Below the pieces are notes generated by a model. The model made no database searches and was not told where the DNA came from. It saw only the letters and a program-made list of their open reading frames with translations. 64,000 bases of DNA from Chondromyces crocatus. GTDB taxonomy: Bacteria; Myxococcota_A; Polyangia; Polyangiales; Polyangiaceae. Each line of letters starts with the position of its first letter. The stretch's first letter is position 1. Position numbers and translations under genes: made by a program. The stretch lies in contig NZ_CP012159.1 in assembly GCF_001189295.1 (NCBI RefSeq), positions 11,055,856 through 11,119,855 on the forward strand, given 5' to 3'. Positions 53,650 through 62,945 of this stretch are shown piece by piece.

Positions 53650-55737
53650 TCAGTCGACGGCCGCAGCGACCCGCGCGACCTCATCGATCCAGGCCGCTTC
53701 CGGTCCCTGGATTTCCGGCTGACGAACGAGTGAGGTCGGAAGCGGGCGTGATTGACCAGAGCCCCGCACGCGCAACCAGACCGACGAGAGCGTCCCGACT
53801 CGCTCCTCCATGCCGAGGAAGAGAGAGAAGAGATCGGGGCCAACGGCGCGGCGAGGAGCTGGTCGAACTTCGAGTTCGGCACCGGACGCGAGTCGCGCGG
53901 TGAACCCAGCAACGAGGTGATCGACCGGGTCCAGCCAGGGGTCAGGGGCGCCGCGCCCACCTGAAGCGATCCAGGACGCAACGCTCGTGTCGAACGGCGG
54001 CGCTTCGGGTCCCAGCCCAAGGCTCAGCCCCTCCTGGGCGAGCATCTGCTCGATGTCTGCGAGCGTGCTCGAACCGGCGGCTCGCACGAGGAGCGACGCC
54101 CGGTCCACGAGAGGTGACGCAGGTGAGGGCGACACACGAGGGGTGGAGCGAGGATCTCCAGCGCGAGGAAGCAAGTTCCCGGGGTTCATCACGCCTGCGG
54201 GATCGAGGGAGTCACGCAGTGCACGGATCACGTCGACGCCGAGGCCAAGCTCCGCGCCGAGGCGAGGCGCCTTGCTGCGGCCAACGCCGTGATGGTGGGA
54301 AATGGTGCCTCCTGCGCTGATCGCCGCGTCGAGTCCGTCACGCCAGGCAGCGTCGTAACGCGCCTCGGCCTCGGCCTGCGTGGGGGCGCTCCCCGCGAAG
54401 GTGAAGTAGATGCTGCAGCCGTCCGGGTAGGCATGAGACAGGTGCGCCATCACGAAGACATGTCGACCCAGTGCGGAACGGACCGCCTGATGCAGCGCGC
54501 CGAGCCTCGACCACGGCGCAGCCACCTCGAAGGTGTCACTGAAGGCGCCCGCCATGAACACTGGCGCCTGTCGGTAGCTGACGCTGTAGCGGTGCGCGAG
54601 CCAGTGCCGTGCGGGCTCCTCCCCGAGGGGTTTGCCCCCGTGGCGCTCCGCGATGTGAGCACCTCGCGCGAGATCGTCGTGGGCGTCACGGGCGCGGCCT
54701 TCGAAGATGAGGACCAAGGTAGAGCCCCGCAGCACGCGATCGCCGAGCGCATCGACGACCTGATTGACCGCCCCAGGAGCGCGGAGCAGGAGGCGGAGAA
54801 CGCGAGCACCTGCACCGGGGCTCGAGGAGCTGCTCTTGCTGACGCCCGCAGGCTTGCGGTCGGAGAAGAGGGTCGAAGGAGGGCGCTCGGCATCCTCGGG
54901 CTCAGCGCTGTGCTCGGCGCCGCGGCGACGACGCGCGCCCATGCGGGCGATGAACGAGTCGAAGGGATCGTACAGACGCGAGACCGCTGGACGGAGGCCG
55001 TCCTGAAACATGGCTTGCATCGCAGTCCAGCCAGCTTCCAGGGTGGGGAACGAGAAGGTACCGAACGCACGCGCCGGAGGGGCTGGGTGAAGTCGCAGCG
55101 TCGCTGCAGTGATCACGCCGAGGACCCCCTCGCTGCCGATGAAGAGGGGGGTGATGTCGGGGCCGTGGGTGCGTCTCGACAGACGAGCGATCTCGCCGCG
55201 GCCATTGATGACCTCGAGCGATGCGACCATGTCTTCGATCTTGCCGTACAGGCCGGAGCATTGCCCTGCCCCGCGCGCCGCGACCCAGCCGCCGACCGTG
55301 GAGCACAGGATGGACGAGGGGAAGTGTCCCAGTGTGAATCCCTCCCCGTTGAGGCTCTCCTCGAAGCGAATGCCCGTCGCGCCCGCTTCGATCTCCACAG
55401 AGGGCTCATCCCGGTGGAGCTTGCGCTGGCGGCAGAGGCGCTTGAGGTCGAGGACGACGGTCCGCGCGTCGGGCAAGATCCCGCCACACACGCCGGAGCC
55501 TGCGCCGAAGGGAACGAGGGGCAACCCTTCGCTCGCGCAGAGGCGGACGACATCCGCAACCTCCTCGGTCGATGACGGCCAGACGATGACGCCAGGGCGG
55601 CTCTTCGGGAGCTGCCCTTCTCTCACCGCCAGGTGGTGACGAGGCCATAGATCACGCGCGTAGGCGATGCGATCGACCGGCGAGGCACTGCGAGGGACAT
55701 GTGGCAGTGCGCGGGCAAGGATCGCTTCGACGTCCAC
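53650..55737 (-). CDS. Alkyldihydroxyacetonephosphate synthase-like FAD enzyme with extra C-terminal domain
   Basis: 695 aa. Residues about 15-530 match the AGPS/FAD-linked oxidase type: VIVWPSSTEEVADVV, PFGAGSGVCGG, STVGGWVAARGAGQ, FIGSEGVLGVITAAT, and the AGPS-type GGTISHHHGVG at about 475-485. AGPS forms the ether bond in ether lipids; bacterial relatives occur in myxobacteria. An insert rich in Ser/Arg lies near 290-325. Residues about 535-695 are an added segment with a weak second FAD-binding-like pattern (SSTLADIEQMLAQEG, VASWIASGGRGAP), shortened and without obvious cofactor residues. It follows the methyltransferase by 11 bp in the lipid operon, 1 bp from the HIT gene's end on the opposite strand. 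Confidence 0.82.
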   Translation of the reverse strand: MDVEAILARALPHVPRSASPVDRIAYARDLWPRHHLAVREGQLPKSRPGVIVWPSSTEEVADVVRLCASEGLPLVPFGAGSGVCGGILPDARTVVLDLKRLCRQRKLHRDEPSVEIEAGATGIRFEESLNGEGFTLGHFPSSILCSTVGGWVAARGAGQCSGLYGKIEDMVASLEVINGRGEIARLSRRTHGPDITPLFIGSEGVLGVITAATLRLHPAPPARAFGTFSFPTLEAGWTAMQAMFQDGLRPAVSRLYDPFDSFIARMGARRRRGAEHSAEPEDAERPPSTLFSDRKPAGVSKSSSSSPGAGARVLRLLLRAPGAVNQVVDALGDRVLRGSTLVLIFEGRARDAHDDLARGAHIAERHGGKPLGEEPARHWLAHRYSVSYRQAPVFMAGAFSDTFEVAAPWSRLGALHQAVRSALGRHVFVMAHLSHAYPDGCSIYFTFAGSAPTQAEAEARYDAAWRDGLDAAISAGGTISHHHGVGRSKAPRLGAELGLGVDVIRALRDSLDPAGVMNPGNLLPRAGDPRSTPRVSPSPASPLVDRASLLVRAAGSSTLADIEQMLAQEGLSLGLGPEAPPFDTSVASWIASGGRGAPDPWLDPVDHLVAGFTARLASGAELEVRPAPRRAVGPDLFSLFLGMEERVGTLSSVWLRVRGSGQSRPLPTSLVRQPEIQGPEAAWIDEVARVAAAVD

Positions 55738-55748
55738 GGGAGCGCCGC

Positions 55749-57860
55749 TCAGGAGCGCTCCGCCAGGATGATCAGTCGGGGAGACTCGGAGCCGAAGAAC
55801 ACGCCGGGATGGGCCGGGTGACCTGTCACCTCGGTGACCTTGAACCCTGCTTCATGCAGGATCTTGCCCAGCTCGTGGAGGTTGTAGATGCGGATCGAGT
55901 AGTCGAGCTCGCGAGAGCGACCGTCCTCGAACATCACCGTGCGCTTCACCTTGAGGCGGCTGGTGAAGAAGTCGACCTGCATCTCATCCATGCACACGCA
56001 GCCTTCACCCTCGAACCACACCAGGCTGGGTTGACGGCATGCCACGTAGTCACGGTTGATCACGTCGAGCAGAAGCATGCCTCCCGAGCGCAATGCCCGG
56101 TGAATGCGCATGAGAATGTCGGCGTTCTTCTCTTCGTCGAAGTAGCCGAAGCTGGTCGCCCAGCAATACACGGCGTCGAAGGTCTCTTCGAACGCCATCT
56201 CGCGCATGTCCCCCTGCAGGAAGTTCAGCTTCTGTCCGCGCTCCTGAGCTTCGTCCGACGCGAGCGCCAGCATCGCGAGCGACAGATCGTAGCCGACGAC
56301 GCTGTAGCCACGGCTGGCCAGCTCCACGGCGTGCTGCCCCGGGCCACAGGCGAGATCGAGGATGACGGCGCCGCGCTCCATCCCCAGTCGCTCCTCGATG
56401 AAGTCGGCCTCGCGGCGAACGACCCGCGGCTCTGCGCGGTCGAGGGTCCGGATGAAATCTTCACTGAAGAGATCCTCCCACCACGACTTCTTGCGGCGGG
56501 GAGAGTCGACGTCGGCGACTGGCGTGTGCTCGGCAGGTGGCTTGCTCGCCGATTTGAGGGGAGGCGGAGGTGGCGCGGCGGGGATGGCAGCGCCACTCGC
56601 ATCCTGCTGCGTGTAGGGCGGCAGATCCAGGGCAGCCATCGCCTGAGGACGACGTGGCGGTGGCGGCGGAGGGCGCGGGGTCGAGACGGCATCCTCCGTC
56701 AGGTCGACGGAGATCTCTTCGGTGCTGTCGCCCTCGCGATACGGGTCGACTTCCGGCGCGGAGTCGGAATGGGCAGCAGGTGGCACCGAGATCACTTCCG
56801 GTTCGCTGTGAGGGGCGTCGGGTTCCCCGTGTCGCGTCTCGGCGAGCATCTCTTCTTCATCGAGTGACTCGGGCTCCACCTCCTCGATGGCGCTCCGCTC
56901 CTCGCTGATCGCACCGTCATCCGCCGGCGGAGGCGCCGTCTCGATCGAACCGAGGTACTCGCGTGCATCGATGGGGGTCGGACCATCCGCGAGCACGCGC
57001 AGCGGGAACCCTGCCTCTTCCTCCTCCGAGAGGTCCTCGTCGATGGCCTCCATCGGCGCGCTCTCGACCGGAGGCAGATCCGACATCACGTCGATGATCT
57101 TGACGGGTTGAATCGAGATCTCCGCGGCCTCGTCGGCTCTGGCCTGCGACGGCTGCAAAGGAGCCTCCTGCAGCGTGGGCTCGGACGCGATGGACGTCGG
57201 AGGGATGCTGACAGGTTTTCTCGCCGGTCGAGGGATGGTGCGCAGCGCGAGGGGGTTCGGCACGCTGGTGGGGACGTCGAGCGCTGGAGCTGCACCGACG
57301 TCGAAGGTGGCAGCTTGTGCAGCAGGCAGCTCTGGATCGCTGGGCGTCACGCTTTGCGGTGAGCTTGGTCGCGAATCTTGCGGCGACGGAGCCACCACAT
57401 CGGGCGCTCCCCAGTCGTCGTCGCTGACCTCCGGTGGGGGTGCGGAGAGAGAGACAGGACCGGAAGCACCGACAGGTGCCCCCTCGCCCGAAGGCGGGGC
57501 GGAGGGCCTCGAGGGCGTGTCCGAAGCCCGCAAGGAGCGGCGTGACCGATGCCTGCCCGTGGTGGGACCACGCGCCCCAGCCCCATCGTCTCCGGTGAGC
57601 CGCTCTGCTCCTGGAACCCGCGGCAAGGGTGCAGGCCCCGGAATGGCGCTGTAGGCGACGGCGCGATCGCCAGTCCCTGACATCGGTGGCGCGGAGGCAG
57701 CGCCGGCAAGCGTGCCGCGCCGCCGGCTGGACGCAGGGACGGAGCCGTGCTCCTGCCGGTAAGGCAGCATCGCGTCAGGATGAGGTGTCGTCGGACGGCT
57801 CTCCTCGTCGTCGCCCGCCGCTTGGCCATCGAGCAGGTCGCGGGGAGGCTGGCCGTTCAT
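55749..57860 (-). CDS. SAM-dependent methyltransferase with long acidic disordered N-terminal tail
   Basis: 703 aa. Residues 1-450 are low-complexity, rich in Pro, Ser, Asp and Glu, with no fold signature. Residues about 455-703 are a class I methyltransferase: VILDLACGPGQHAVELASRG (motif I), YDLSLAMLALA, FDAVYCWATSFGYF and LHELGKILHEAGF. Acceptor unknown. Its ATG overlaps the stop of phosphatidylserine decarboxylase (ATGA), and the AGPS-like gene follows. By context it may act on phosphatidylethanolamine or a lipid head group; this is inference only. Confidence 0.85.
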   Translation of the reverse strand: MNGQPPRDLLDGQAAGDDEESRPTTPHPDAMLPYRQEHGSVPASSRRRGTLAGAASAPPMSGTGDRAVAYSAIPGPAPLPRVPGAERLTGDDGAGARGPTTGRHRSRRSLRASDTPSRPSAPPSGEGAPVGASGPVSLSAPPPEVSDDDWGAPDVVAPSPQDSRPSSPQSVTPSDPELPAAQAATFDVGAAPALDVPTSVPNPLALRTIPRPARKPVSIPPTSIASEPTLQEAPLQPSQARADEAAEISIQPVKIIDVMSDLPPVESAPMEAIDEDLSEEEEAGFPLRVLADGPTPIDAREYLGSIETAPPPADDGAISEERSAIEEVEPESLDEEEMLAETRHGEPDAPHSEPEVISVPPAAHSDSAPEVDPYREGDSTEEISVDLTEDAVSTPRPPPPPPRRPQAMAALDLPPYTQQDASGAAIPAAPPPPPLKSASKPPAEHTPVADVDSPRRKKSWWEDLFSEDFIRTLDRAEPRVVRREADFIEERLGMERGAVILDLACGPGQHAVELASRGYSVVGYDLSLAMLALASDEAQERGQKLNFLQGDMREMAFEETFDAVYCWATSFGYFDEEKNADILMRIHRALRSGGMLLLDVINRDYVACRQPSLVWFEGEGCVCMDEMQVDFFTSRLKVKRTVMFEDGRSRELDYSIRIYNLHELGKILHEAGFKVTEVTGHPAHPGVFFGSESPRLIILAERS

Positions 57861-58732
57861 CGCTCGCTGTCTCCACCGTGTGGAGCGCCCTGCGTGGAAG
57901 CGGGGTCGTGAAGAGGTTCACCGAAAAGGATGGGTCCAGATGGCCGATTCCAGACGGGAGCCGCGTCACGCTCCACGAACATCACGGCCGTCGATCCCAG
58001 ATGGAACCTGCCGATCTCGTCGCCTCGATTCAGCTCGACGGGCGGCGAGATGGTGTGATCGCCCAGCGGGACGTCGTGCGCGTCGATCGCACTCACCGTG
58101 ATTCGACCCACGATCATCGCGCCCACCATCACCACGGTGACACGCCCCCGATCCGGCGTGTCGATCACGATGGCCACGCGTCGGTTGCGGGAGAAGAGCT
58201 TCGGCACGTGCCGCTCACCGATGGAGTTCACCGGGTACAGGTCCCCGGGCAGCGAGCGAATCTGCGTGATTCGACCGGCCACCGGACTGTGCACGCGGTG
58301 ATAGTCCCGCGGTGACAGGTAGATCACCGCGAACTGACCGCCCACGTAGCGCTCGGCCTCGGCCTCGTCGCCGACCAGCTCGGCGACGCGGTAAGGCTGG
58401 CCTTTGACGAGCAGCTCTCCCCCCTCGACCACGGGCCCAGCGTCGTGCAGCCGCCCGTCGGCCGGGCTGATGACGGACGCTGGGTCGGCGCACGGGGGCC
58501 GGATCCCGTCCCGCAGTGCCCGTGTGAAAAAGGCGTCGAAGCTCTCGTACGGTTCCTCGATGGGCACGGCCGCATCGAGATCCACGCTGTAGGCGCGGGA
58601 GTAGAGGTTCACGACGACTCGTGAAAGGACCGGGTGCAGCCTGGCGTCGCACAGGCGTCCAACAGCCCGGGTAATGCGTTCGCGTGGGAGCACCCGGAGC
58701 AACTGTGCGGCGGCGTAGGTAGCGACTGTCAT
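57857..58732 (-). CDS. psd: Phosphatidylserine decarboxylase
   Basis: 291 aa. Signatures of the family: PADGRLHDAGPVVEGG, AVIYLSPRDYHRVHSPVAG, NSIGERHVP and the self-processing site FHLGSTAVMF, where cleavage before Ser yields the pyruvoyl cofactor. It makes phosphatidylethanolamine from phosphatidylserine at the inner membrane. First gene of the three-gene minus-strand operon, overlapping the methyltransferase by 4 bp. Confidence 0.96.
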   Translation of the reverse strand: MTVATYAAAQLLRVLPRERITRAVGRLCDARLHPVLSRVVVNLYSRAYSVDLDAAVPIEEPYESFDAFFTRALRDGIRPPCADPASVISPADGRLHDAGPVVEGGELLVKGQPYRVAELVGDEAEAERYVGGQFAVIYLSPRDYHRVHSPVAGRITQIRSLPGDLYPVNSIGERHVPKLFSRNRRVAIVIDTPDRGRVTVVMVGAMIVGRITVSAIDAHDVPLGDHTISPPVELNRGDEIGRFHLGSTAVMFVERDAAPVWNRPSGPILFGEPLHDPASTQGAPHGGDSER

Positions 58733-59105
58733 CGTACGAACGAACGGAGACGTCAGTGCGGGATGCTAGGCGTCAGCGCGGAGCGCGGTCAACGTTCCGC
58801 TCGTTGCCAGGGCACCCCGGCGAGAAAGGCCGGGCCGCCAGACGGGTGGCCCAGAGTCGCCCCCCGATATGGGAAAGCGGGTCGCGTCAACATGACGCAG
58901 GCGCGGCGATCCAGTCAATGTGGACCTGTCGGAGTCGTGCGCTCCATTCCGGAGCACCGATCCGCCCTGGTGCTCCACCCTGGAGCGCAGCGCCCGATCA
59001 TCCACACCATTCCGCCCCGAGATGGCTTGAAAAGCAAGCATTTGGACTCTGGATGGGGCTGGCATGCCGCTCGCTCAAGGCTCCTGACGCGGAGGCAAGC
59101 AGGGA
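58733..59105. other. Divergent intergenic region with large hairpin
   Basis: 373 bp between psd and the metallo-beta-lactamase-fold gene, reading apart. It contains the 52-nt hairpin at 58938-58989. No small gene is supported. Confidence 0.5.
58938..58989. other. Long interrupted hairpin
   Basis: Outer arms TGCGCTCCA (58938-58946) and TGGAGCGCA (58981-58989), a 4x4 internal loop, inner arms GGAGCACC (58951-58958) and GGTGCTCC (58969-58976), and a 10-nt loop. All 17 pairs are Watson-Crick. It ends no gene, so it may be a leader structure of the downstream gene or an RNA element. Confidence 0.65.
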
Positions 59106-59951
59106 ATGATGCAGATCAAGTTCTGGGGAGTTCGCGGGAGCATCGCTTCGCCCGGGCCGGAGACGGCCGGCGTGGGCGGCAATACCAGCTGTGTCGAGGT
59201 CCGCTGTGGATCCACGCGGTTCATTCTCGATGCCGGAACCGGAATCCGGAAGCTCGGCGATGAGCTCCTCACCGAAGGGACGGTGCGAGCAACGCTGCTC
59301 TTGTCGCACCTCCACTGGGATCACATCCAGGGATTGCCCTTCTTCGTGCCGGCCTACCTGCCGAGCGCGCGCATCGAGGTCGTTGGCACGACCCATGGCG
59401 TCGGGACGCTGCGCGACACGCTCGCCAACCAGATGGCAGCCCCGAATTTCCCCGTCCGACTGGAAGACCTGGGCGCGGAGATCGCCTACCGAGAGGTCCG
59501 GCCCGGCCAGGTGTTCGACATCGACGACGTGAAGGTGCGCGTGGCCAAGCTCAACCATCCGGGCGGCGTGCTCGCCTACCGCCTGGATCACGCCGGCAAG
59601 AGCGTGGTCTACGCGACGGACACGGAGCATTACGCTTGCGTCGATCCGGCCCTGCGATCCCTCGCCGAGGGCGCCGACGTCCTGATCTACGACGCCCAGT
59701 ACACGCCGGAAGAGTACCGTGGAGAGCGGGGTCGCTCGAGGGTGGGGTGGGGACACTCGACCTATGTGGCCGGCGCCGAGCTCGCGCGCGCCGCTGGCGT
59801 GGGGACCTTCGTGCTGTTCCACCACGACCCTTCCCGCAACGACGCCGCCGTCGACGACATCGAGCGGATGACACGCCAGCTCTTCCCTTCCTCGCTCGCG
59901 GCGAAGGAAGGTCTTGTGCTCGGGCTGGACGCCGTCTCCGAGGCGGCATGA
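59106..59951 (+). CDS. Metallo-beta-lactamase-fold hydrolase
   Basis: 281 aa. Begins MMQIKFWGVRGSIASPGPET, the start typical of the family near cyclic-nucleotide phosphodiesterases and PhnP. Metal motif LSHLHWDHIQGLPFF, a conserved Asp in YATDTEHY, late His in GHSTYVAGAEL and LFHHDPSRND. Two-zinc phosphoester hydrolase fold; substrate unknown. Stop is 3 bp from the next start, so it is co-transcribed with the sigma-54 activator, which may sense or control its product. Confidence 0.88.
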   Translation: MMQIKFWGVRGSIASPGPETAGVGGNTSCVEVRCGSTRFILDAGTGIRKLGDELLTEGTVRATLLLSHLHWDHIQGLPFFVPAYLPSARIEVVGTTHGVGTLRDTLANQMAAPNFPVRLEDLGAEIAYREVRPGQVFDIDDVKVRVAKLNHPGGVLAYRLDHAGKSVVYATDTEHYACVDPALRSLAEGADVLIYDAQYTPEEYRGERGRSRVGWGHSTYVAGAELARAAGVGTFVLFHHDPSRNDAAVDDIERMTRQLFPSSLAAKEGLVLGLDAVSEAA

Positions 59952-59954
59952 GCC

Positions 59955-61571
59955 ATGTCGATGCAGGTGACGGCGCTTGCGGCGGCCTCTATCCTGGAGT
60001 CGACTCCCTTGTCCACGTCGCGCCTCTCGCTGCTCGTCGATCTGTCCTCCCTCCTCGCGCGCGAGGTCGATTTCGACGCGCTGCTGACCACCGCGTGTGA
60101 ACGCCTGGCGAAAGCGCTGCGCTCGGATCGCGCCTCCATCTGGCTCGTCGACGCCGAGAGCGGCGAGCTGGTGACACGGGTCGCGGTGCTCCCCGAGGTG
60201 CCCGCCTTGCGTCAACCCATCGACCGGGGGATCGCGGGCTACGTCGCGCGAACCGGCGAGGTCGTGCGCGTCGACGACGCCCACCGCGATCCGCGCTTCG
60301 ACCCGAGCGCGGACAAGGCCACGGGCTACACCACCCGCTCCATGCTGGTCGCGCCCATCCGTGAGGATGGCTCCGCGCCCACCCGAGGCGTCGTTCAGCT
60401 CCTCAATCGCGCGAGCGGCCCCTTCGACGACGAGGACGAGCGCTACCTCGTCGCCCTCGCCACGCAGCTCGCCCGCGCCTTCAGCATGACCACCCTGCGC
60501 GCGGCGGACGGGGGAAACCCTGGCCTCGTGCTGCAAGGACCGTTCAACCGGATCGTCGGACGCAGCGAGCGCCTCGCGGCCGTCTACGAGAAGGTGCAGC
60601 TCGCCGCTCAGACCGACGCCACGGTGCTCCTCCGCGGCGAGACGGGCACCGGCAAGGGCCTGTTCGCTCGCGCCATCCATGTCAATTCGAGGCGCCAGGC
60701 CAGGCCGTTCATCACCGTCGACTGCACCACCTTGCCGACCCAGCTCGTCGAGAGCGAGCTGTTCGGGCATGAGCGCGGCGCGTTCACGGGCGCCGATCGC
60801 CGCGTCCCAGGGAAGGTCGAGCTGGCCGAAGGGGGCACCTTGTTCCTCGACGAACTCGGGGATCTGCCCCTCGACATCCAGGGGAAGCTGCTCCGCTTTC
60901 TCCAGGAGCGCACCTTCGAACGCGTCGGAGGGCGACAGACCATGCGCGCCGACGTCCGGCTGGTATGCGCCACGCACTGCGACCTGGAACGCTTCGTTGC
61001 CGAGGGACGCTTCCGCAAGGATCTGTACTACCGCGTCCGCGTCGTGGAGATCGAACTCCCCCCGCTGCGCGAGCGCGGCCCTGAAGAGGTCGAAGCCCTC
61101 GCCAGGCATTTCGCCGACCACTACAGCACCGTGTTCCACCGCCCCTCACCGCGCTTCGACGCCGACGCCATCGCCCACCTGCGCGGCCATGACTGGCCAG
61201 GGAACGTCCGCGAGCTGGAGCACTGGGTCGAGAGCGCCATCGCCCTGGCCCCCGACGGTAGGATCACCACTCGTCACCTCCCCGCGCGCCACAGCGCCGC
61301 GGCGCGCTCGGCGCCTCTCGACGAGCCACCGCCGAGCGGCCGCGTGTCCCTCCTCGACAGCCCGCCTCCCAGCACCACCACACGGGGAGGAGAAGCCCCC
61401 CTCCAAGGCGAGGTCCTCCTGCCACTCACGCTGACGCTGGACGACGCCGCACGACGTTACTGCGAAGCGATGGTGCGCGCCTGCGACGGTAACAAGACCG
61501 AGGCTGCGAAGCGCCTGAACGTCGGTCGAAACACCCTCGCCCGAGCGCTCAAGGGCAAAGAGCAAGCGTGA
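59955..61571 (+). CDS. GAF-domain sigma-54-dependent activator (Fis type)
   Basis: 538 aa. GAF sensor (about 25-180), central AAA+ domain (about 195-430) with Walker A GETGTGKGLFARAIH, sigma-54-contact loop ELFGHERGAFTGADRR, Walker B GGTLFLDELGDLP and VRELEHWVESAIALAPDG; Fis-like HTH at the end with GNKTEAAKRLNVGRNTLARAL. It activates RNA polymerase-sigma-54 in response to a small ligand bound by GAF. Second gene after the metallo-beta-lactamase-fold protein. Intact GAFTGA shows it can activate. Confidence 0.94.
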   Translation: MSMQVTALAAASILESTPLSTSRLSLLVDLSSLLAREVDFDALLTTACERLAKALRSDRASIWLVDAESGELVTRVAVLPEVPALRQPIDRGIAGYVARTGEVVRVDDAHRDPRFDPSADKATGYTTRSMLVAPIREDGSAPTRGVVQLLNRASGPFDDEDERYLVALATQLARAFSMTTLRAADGGNPGLVLQGPFNRIVGRSERLAAVYEKVQLAAQTDATVLLRGETGTGKGLFARAIHVNSRRQARPFITVDCTTLPTQLVESELFGHERGAFTGADRRVPGKVELAEGGTLFLDELGDLPLDIQGKLLRFLQERTFERVGGRQTMRADVRLVCATHCDLERFVAEGRFRKDLYYRVRVVEIELPPLRERGPEEVEALARHFADHYSTVFHRPSPRFDADAIAHLRGHDWPGNVRELEHWVESAIALAPDGRITTRHLPARHSAAARSAPLDEPPPSGRVSLLDSPPPSTTTRGGEAPLQGEVLLPLTLTLDDAARRYCEAMVRACDGNKTEAAKRLNVGRNTLARALKGKEQA

Positions 61572-61616
61572 GGGCCGAGCGCAACCCAGCCGCCCTCCCC
61601 CCCTGCTCTCACAGAC

Positions 61617-62807
61617 TCACTTCCGCCCCTTCGGAGCCCGCCTCCAGGCAGCGAGGGCCTTGACCTCCTGCTCCGGCGTGAGCCCCGCCCGCAGCTTCTC
61701 CTGACGCTCCGCCGGCAGCGTCTTCCACCACGCCAGCGTCTCTTCCACCGTCTCTGCCAGTGGCCGGAACGCGAGCCCCGCCTCTCGCGCGCGCGCGTTG
61801 CTCCACGTGTGGAACCCGCGCGTGTCTCCCTCCGGTGGCGCCCAGATGGGTAGGTCGATCGGATTGCGCTCGTCCGTCAAAAACTTCGCGCTGGCCCAGG
61901 TGAAGCGCGCCTTGCTCTTGCTCGCGGCCTTGCACGCCTCCAGCAGACTCCCCATCGTCACCGCCTCACCGGGACCGACCGCATTGAACACGCCCGTGCG
62001 ACCGCGCTCCGAGAGCGTGACCAGCCATGCGACGAGATCACGCGCGTCGATCACCTGGATCGGATCCTCCGGCGTCCCCGGGGCGAGCACCTCTCCTCCT
62101 CGAGCGACACGCACCGGCCAGTAGGTGAACCGATCGGTGGGATCTCCCGGACCGACGATGAAGCCTGGCCTCACGTTCGCGACCCGCCCTGGCATCGCCT
62201 TCTCCGCCGCTTGCTCGCAGAGCGCCTTGAGCCCCCCGTAGTTCTCGTGCTCCTTCCCCATCGTCTCCACCTTCGGATCGGACAGGACCGCGAGCGGCGC
62301 GGTCTCATCCGCGCTCACCTGATCGTTCTTCGCGTAAGCCGAGATGCTCGAGATGAAGATGTACTGCTTGATCCTCGGAGCGAGCAGCTCGGCCGAGGCG
62401 CGGACCATGCGCGGGTAGTACCCCGAGGTGTCGACGACGACTTCCCACGACCGCCCTGCCAGCGCCTTGAGCCCCTCTCCCTTGTCCGGATCGCGATCCC
62501 CCTGCAGCTTCTCCAGGTCAGGGAACAGCTCTGGCCGCGTCTTCCCGCGATTGAACAGGGTGACCGTATAGCCACGCGCCTTTGCGACCTCGACCAGGTG
62601 AGGACCAAGGAATCCTGTCCCTCCCAGTATGAGCATGGTCTTCGGAGGCGGCGCCGCTGGCCTGGAGGGCTCGGAGGACCCCTCCGGGTCGGGGGTCGGC
62701 ACGGGTGGGGTCGCCGGCGGACCGGAGGGAGACGTTGACGGGGCGCATCCAAGCGTCAGCGCAGCACCAGTGGCGGCGGACGAGAGCAGGAAGGAGCGAC
62801 GGTCCAT
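61617..62807 (-). CDS. NAD-dependent epimerase/dehydratase, Tat lipoprotein
   Basis: 396 aa. The signal MDRRSFLLSSAATGAALTLGC has a twin-arginine motif and a lipobox Cys at residue 21, so it should be folded in the cytoplasm, exported by Tat and lipidated. After a Pro-rich linker, an SDR Rossmann site reads MLILGGTGFLGPHLVEVAKA; downstream a Tyr/Lys pair lies in ENYGGLKALCEQ, matching the YxxxK site. A cofactor-binding SDR outside the cytoplasm is unusual. ATG at 62807; a longer upstream frame is not needed. Convergent with the sigma-54 activator. Confidence 0.85.
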   Translation of the reverse strand: MDRRSFLLSSAATGAALTLGCAPSTSPSGPPATPPVPTPDPEGSSEPSRPAAPPPKTMLILGGTGFLGPHLVEVAKARGYTVTLFNRGKTRPELFPDLEKLQGDRDPDKGEGLKALAGRSWEVVVDTSGYYPRMVRASAELLAPRIKQYIFISSISAYAKNDQVSADETAPLAVLSDPKVETMGKEHENYGGLKALCEQAAEKAMPGRVANVRPGFIVGPGDPTDRFTYWPVRVARGGEVLAPGTPEDPIQVIDARDLVAWLVTLSERGRTGVFNAVGPGEAVTMGSLLEACKAASKSKARFTWASAKFLTDERNPIDLPIWAPPEGDTRGFHTWSNARAREAGLAFRPLAETVEETLAWWKTLPAERQEKLRAGLTPEQEVKALAAWRRAPKGRK

Positions 62808-62945
62808 AGGGGGGGTAGCTACCACAGTGCGGCGTTGTGAAGATGAAACCTGGTGACCCTCCCGCCCTCGCGCTGACCATCCAAGGGCACGCTGCGCGCA
62901 AACCCATCGAGTTTCCCGTCCCGGGCGGGCTACCCTCGGACGTCG

